In this document: piece after piece, positions 42,399-45,356 of the stretch
How positions within the stretch are numbered: the stretch's first letter is position 1
Layout: the number at the start of each line of letters is the position of its first letter
Source: Dinochytrium kinnereticum
Taxonomy: Eukaryota; Chytridiomycota; Chytridiomycetes; Chytridiales; Chytridiaceae
Assembly (NCBI GenBank): GCA_027604005.1
Contig: JADGJT010000128.1
Coordinates: forward strand, 4,792-50,147
DNA: 45,356 nucleotides
Reading direction: 5' to 3'
The notes under the pieces: model-generated
Told to the model about the DNA's origin: nothing
What the model saw: the letters and a program-made list of their open reading frames with translations, nothing else
Databases searched by the model: none
Translations under genes and position numbers: made by a program

Positions 42399-45141
42399 GC
42401 AGTACCAGTCGCCTCCACCGCAACAGCAGGTGAGGACCTTAGGCCTTGATGTGATTTTACTGTGCATTTGCATGCAGCCACAGCAGTAATTATACCCGAT
42501 GCATGCATGCAGAACTAACCCTATTCTTTGCATGCAATTCCTCAACCCCATTTTTTCTTGCAGCCTTACGCTGGATACCCGTATCCATCTAACCCTCAAA
42601 CCACCTACAATCAGCAGCAGCAGCCGCCATTTCCCTATCTTCAGCCGCACCCATCACCGCAACCCATCACAAATTATGCCCCGCATGCCCATCAACCCTA
42701 CATTCCTCCGCAGCAACCGTACGTACCCGCTCCGCAGCAACCATACGCGTACGCTCAGTACCAACAGCAAGTGAGCCCCCCTGCCGCACAACCTTCACCT
42801 CTGGCTGGAAATTATTACCAGCCGCCGCCGACTCAGAATGATGGGCATGCACTCTCCCCCGGCAGGTCCGCCTTCTTTGGCAACAGAGCGGAGCCCGTCC
42901 CACCCCCCAATGCGAACCATCCAACGTCCTATCAAAACTCTTCAGCTTCTTCCCCGCAGCTTTCCATCTCTTCAGCGTCCTCAGCGGATGCCCCAAAGAT
43001 GGATCGGAAAAACACCTCGGGCTTTTTTGGCGGCAGCGATACCGCTAGTCCTGCGATAAGCCGAACCCCAACGTATCCAAGTCACGGTGGCCTCTCCTCA
43101 AATTTCTCCACCCTCTCTGTCGCGAATCCCAACAACAGCACTTTTCCTTCTAGGTCTCCCTCTCCTCAACCATACACTACGTCAACTTTGCATCAGTCCT
43201 CGCAATATCAGCAACAGTATCAGACCTTTCGACCTGTTCAGCCACCTTTTGCAACGCTTCAGCCGAATCAGCAGCAGCTGCTGCAGGGGATGGGGAGGAT
43301 TCCGTCTAATTATCCTGGAATGAATCAGGAAGGTGCACCTCGCCCTCCGTCGCAGCCTTGGCAAGGGGGTGCAGCAACGATGCCTTATGGAGCTTACCAA
43401 GGTCAACAGCAGAATGCGACGCAGCGACCTATACATGGTTTGTTTATTTTCGCTTATTTACATTCCTTTGATGCTTTGCTTTGAGTGTTAATCTTTGAAA
43501 ACGAAACTCAATGCACAAAATACTCGCAGCTCCAACCTCTCCGTTAACGAGACCAGGAACTCTTGTTCCGACCTCCCCTCCCACGAGTGGCCGAAGCCCT
43601 TCCCCTCTCCCGTTAACTGTAGCGCCTGTTCTCAACCTACCGCCCCTGCGAAAGTTCCCATCGGCTACCGAAATTCCAAAACCCGAACTAACGGAGGAAG
43701 AGGTCGAATCTATCTGTATGAGGCTTAGTATCGCCACAAGGGGAGTCTTGACAGGTACTACGCTATCCTTTTGGGTCTTGAACTGCATTCAACGATAACG
43801 TCAGGAGAAAACTCATCGCACCATTCCAATTATTTTCATTTAGACTCGTCTATTATCACGCTTACACAGGTGTGTGCTGGGAACCCGCCTTCTCAGATGG
43901 CTAGGATAGCTGTTGCTTACAAGAGGATGTTTGCTGCGAGTTTATCTGAGGTTATTTCGACCAGTGAATCCTCCCTGATCATCACGGCGTGTACTATGGC
44001 TGCTGGGACGGTTGCAGAGGCGGATGCGATTGGTATCTTTGAGTCTCTGGTGCGTACCTCCGTTTTGATATCAAACCAGTCTATTTTAGTATCCCTTTTT
44101 TTCTTTGATCGGAGCCGGTTTTGAATTTTGTTTTTCTGACATTCTATTTTCTCATATGTTTCTTTTATTTTTATTTTTTAGAAAGGATTGGCGGTGGATT
44201 ATGACGCGATTTACGAGGTACAGCGGTTTTCACCTTCTGCCATCACATTTATCTCCACCGATATCTTCTTACCTATTGTCTTTTAAATAAACCGCATCAG
44301 GTCCTTCTTGGGCGGACGAATGATGAGTTGGCGGCCATCCGGAAAGCCTACCTCGCCTTCTTTGACAAGGACCTCGATAAAATGCTTTCGGAAAAGATGA
44401 AATCATCGGTTTGGAAAGTGTTTAAGGCACTTATTCAGGTGACTAAAACGTTTAGCGATCTCGCCAAGAGATTCTGACCTCCTTTCTTTGATTTTTCACA
44501 GGGAGACAGAAAGGAAACCGCACCTGATCAGGATCCTGTACGATTGGCTGACGATTTGAGAGGCTTATGCAAGGTCAGTGTGTGTTGAAAGATGGATGAG
44601 AGGGTTGCTAATCCTCGAATTATGTTTTTCATCTCCCGGTCACAGTCGTCTTCTCCTGAATCTTTTGCACACATGCTGGCCACTCACTCTGTCGACAACC
44701 TCCGTCGCGCTTTTGACGCCTGGTCTGAGAAATTCAATTCTCCAATCGATCGAACAATCATAAAGGAATTTGGAAGTGACGTTGAAAAGCCTTTACTTGT
44801 CATGGGTAATCCCTCTCCTCTCTTCTCATGGTCTCCTAACTTTCCCGCCTTTTTTTTTCTTTTTACTTCTTCTTGTTGTTTTTGTCGTCGTCGTCGTATA
44901 AGTCTCCGCCTTGCGTGACCCCGTGGCGCACCTTGCCTCGCACTTTCAATCGGCCTTGTCGGGCCTTGTGTCGAATCAGGCGAAATTGGTTCGTCTTGTT
45001 GTCAGGTTTAGATTCACCGAGATTCTTGGGGCTGCTGTTGAGGAGTTTGATCGACGGAAAGGAGCCGAGTTGAAGAGTCGGTTGGGGAAGGGACATGTTG
45101 GGAGGTTTTTAAAGGTTGGGTTGGGGTTTGAGAAGGTTTGA
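42313..45141 (+). CDS. Annexin with long Gln/Pro/Tyr-rich N-terminal tail (one frame-breaking base)
   Basis: Membrane-phospholipid binding protein. Exons: 42313-42429, 42564-43437, 43530-43754, 43844-44049, 44182-44217, 44301-44439, 44502-44573, 44646-44805, 44903-45141; about 688 residues. The first ~370 residues are low complexity (Q9 tract, PYVPAPQQPY, Ser/Pro repeats), like the tails of annexins A7 and A11. The core shows annexin repeats: LTEEEVESICMRL..MARIAVAYKRMFAASLSEVI; DYDAIYEVLLGRTNDELAAI..RKAYLAFFDKDLDKML; PESFAHMLATHSVDNLRRAF; VRFRFTEILGAAVEEF. The canonical GxGT-D/E calcium sites are degenerate, so calcium dependence is doubtful. Exon 6 has one base too many in an AAAA run (44400-44403): the literal frame meets TAA at 44424-44426, whereas the next frame continues as SSVWKVFKALIQGDR. 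All other phases fit. Confidence 0.85.
42366..42395 (+). repeat. CAG/CAA triplet tract (poly-Gln)
   Basis: Mostly CAG with one CAA, encoding nine consecutive Gln in the first annexin exon. A second shorter CAG run lies at about 42613. Confidence 0.8.
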
Positions 45142-45356
45142 CGGGGGAAGGGGGGGTTGATTATTTATTTATTTTTGTTTTTTGATTCTTTTAAGTTGGC
45201 TTTGTTCTTCCTCTTAGGAGGTGAGGGGCGGGGAATCTTTCCGGTGTTTTTTTTTTTCCATTGTTTTCGCCAGAATGTTTTGATAAGAGAATTCAGGTCC
45301 TTGTTGTTTTGGACGTTGTTCCAGATATGGTTGTTTTTTTTGTTTTTTTTTTGTTT

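Noticed and set aside
1..45356. tRNA or rRNA genes, CRISPR arrays, insertion sequences or transposons
   Set aside because: No A-box/B-box pair with a cloverleaf, no spaced direct repeats, no transposase or reverse transcriptase domains, and no long terminal repeats were seen on reading both strands.

Overview
The window is nuclear DNA from a fungus. The genes are rich in short spliceosomal introns (about 50-490 bp, GT..AG, often with a CTAAC/CTAAT branch site), polyadenylation signals are AATAAA, and the gene set is eukaryotic. Several genes point to an early-diverging, probably zoosporic (chytrid-like) fungus: a Cache-TM-HAMP sensor, a mitochondrial medium-chain acyl-CoA dehydrogenase, a DHTKD1-type 2-oxoadipate dehydrogenase, an annexin, and a small protein with a cortactin-type N-terminal acidic domain. 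The taxonomic placement is inference. I rebuilt every gene by hand from exon/intron phase, so single splice sites may be off while the overall models are well constrained.

Layout. 1-931 (+): C-terminal part of a single-pass membrane protein, cut by the window edge. 1580-3150 (+): ribosomal protein uL30/RPL7 with an Ala/Pro/Lys tail. 3651-4118 (-): a three-exon 101-residue protein matching the Arp2/3-binding end of cortactin. 4681-7261 (-): twelve-exon Cache sensor with micro-exons and no output domain. 8376-9403 (-): 3-hydroxyacyl-CoA dehydratase PHS1/HACD. 10570-11897 (+): seven-bladed WD40 protein, followed by a CCCH zinc-finger exon at 12701-13143 that has no start of its own. 13501-13596: broken copy of the last splice site and exon of the acyl-CoA dehydrogenase found 4.7 kb downstream. 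13717-15262 (+): Rab18 GTPase. 16101-18314 (+): medium-chain acyl-CoA dehydrogenase with an apparent 2-nt exon. 19050-22583 (+): DHTKD1. 22820-27934 (+): 1597-residue ankyrin/F-box-like protein. 28253-32601 (-): SH3-WW-RasGEF exchange factor. 33573-34645 (+): membrane-anchored Lys-rich coiled-coil protein. 35154-36803 (-): inositol polyphosphate multikinase. 36927-41569 (-): importin-13-type karyopherin. 42313-45141 (+): annexin with a Gln/Pro-rich tail and one frame-breaking base.

There is no operon logic, but themes recur. Mitochondrial and ER lipid/amino-acid metabolism is represented by PHS1, MCAD and DHTKD1 (Rab18 in animals acts at ER-lipid droplet contacts). Signalling and membrane/actin dynamics are represented by the Cache sensor, RasGEF, IPMK, annexin and the cortactin-like protein. 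The best candidates for something undescribed are the stand-alone cortactin-NTA protein, the 2-nt exon on which the acyl-CoA dehydrogenase active site depends, and the orphan Cache-HAMP receptor.
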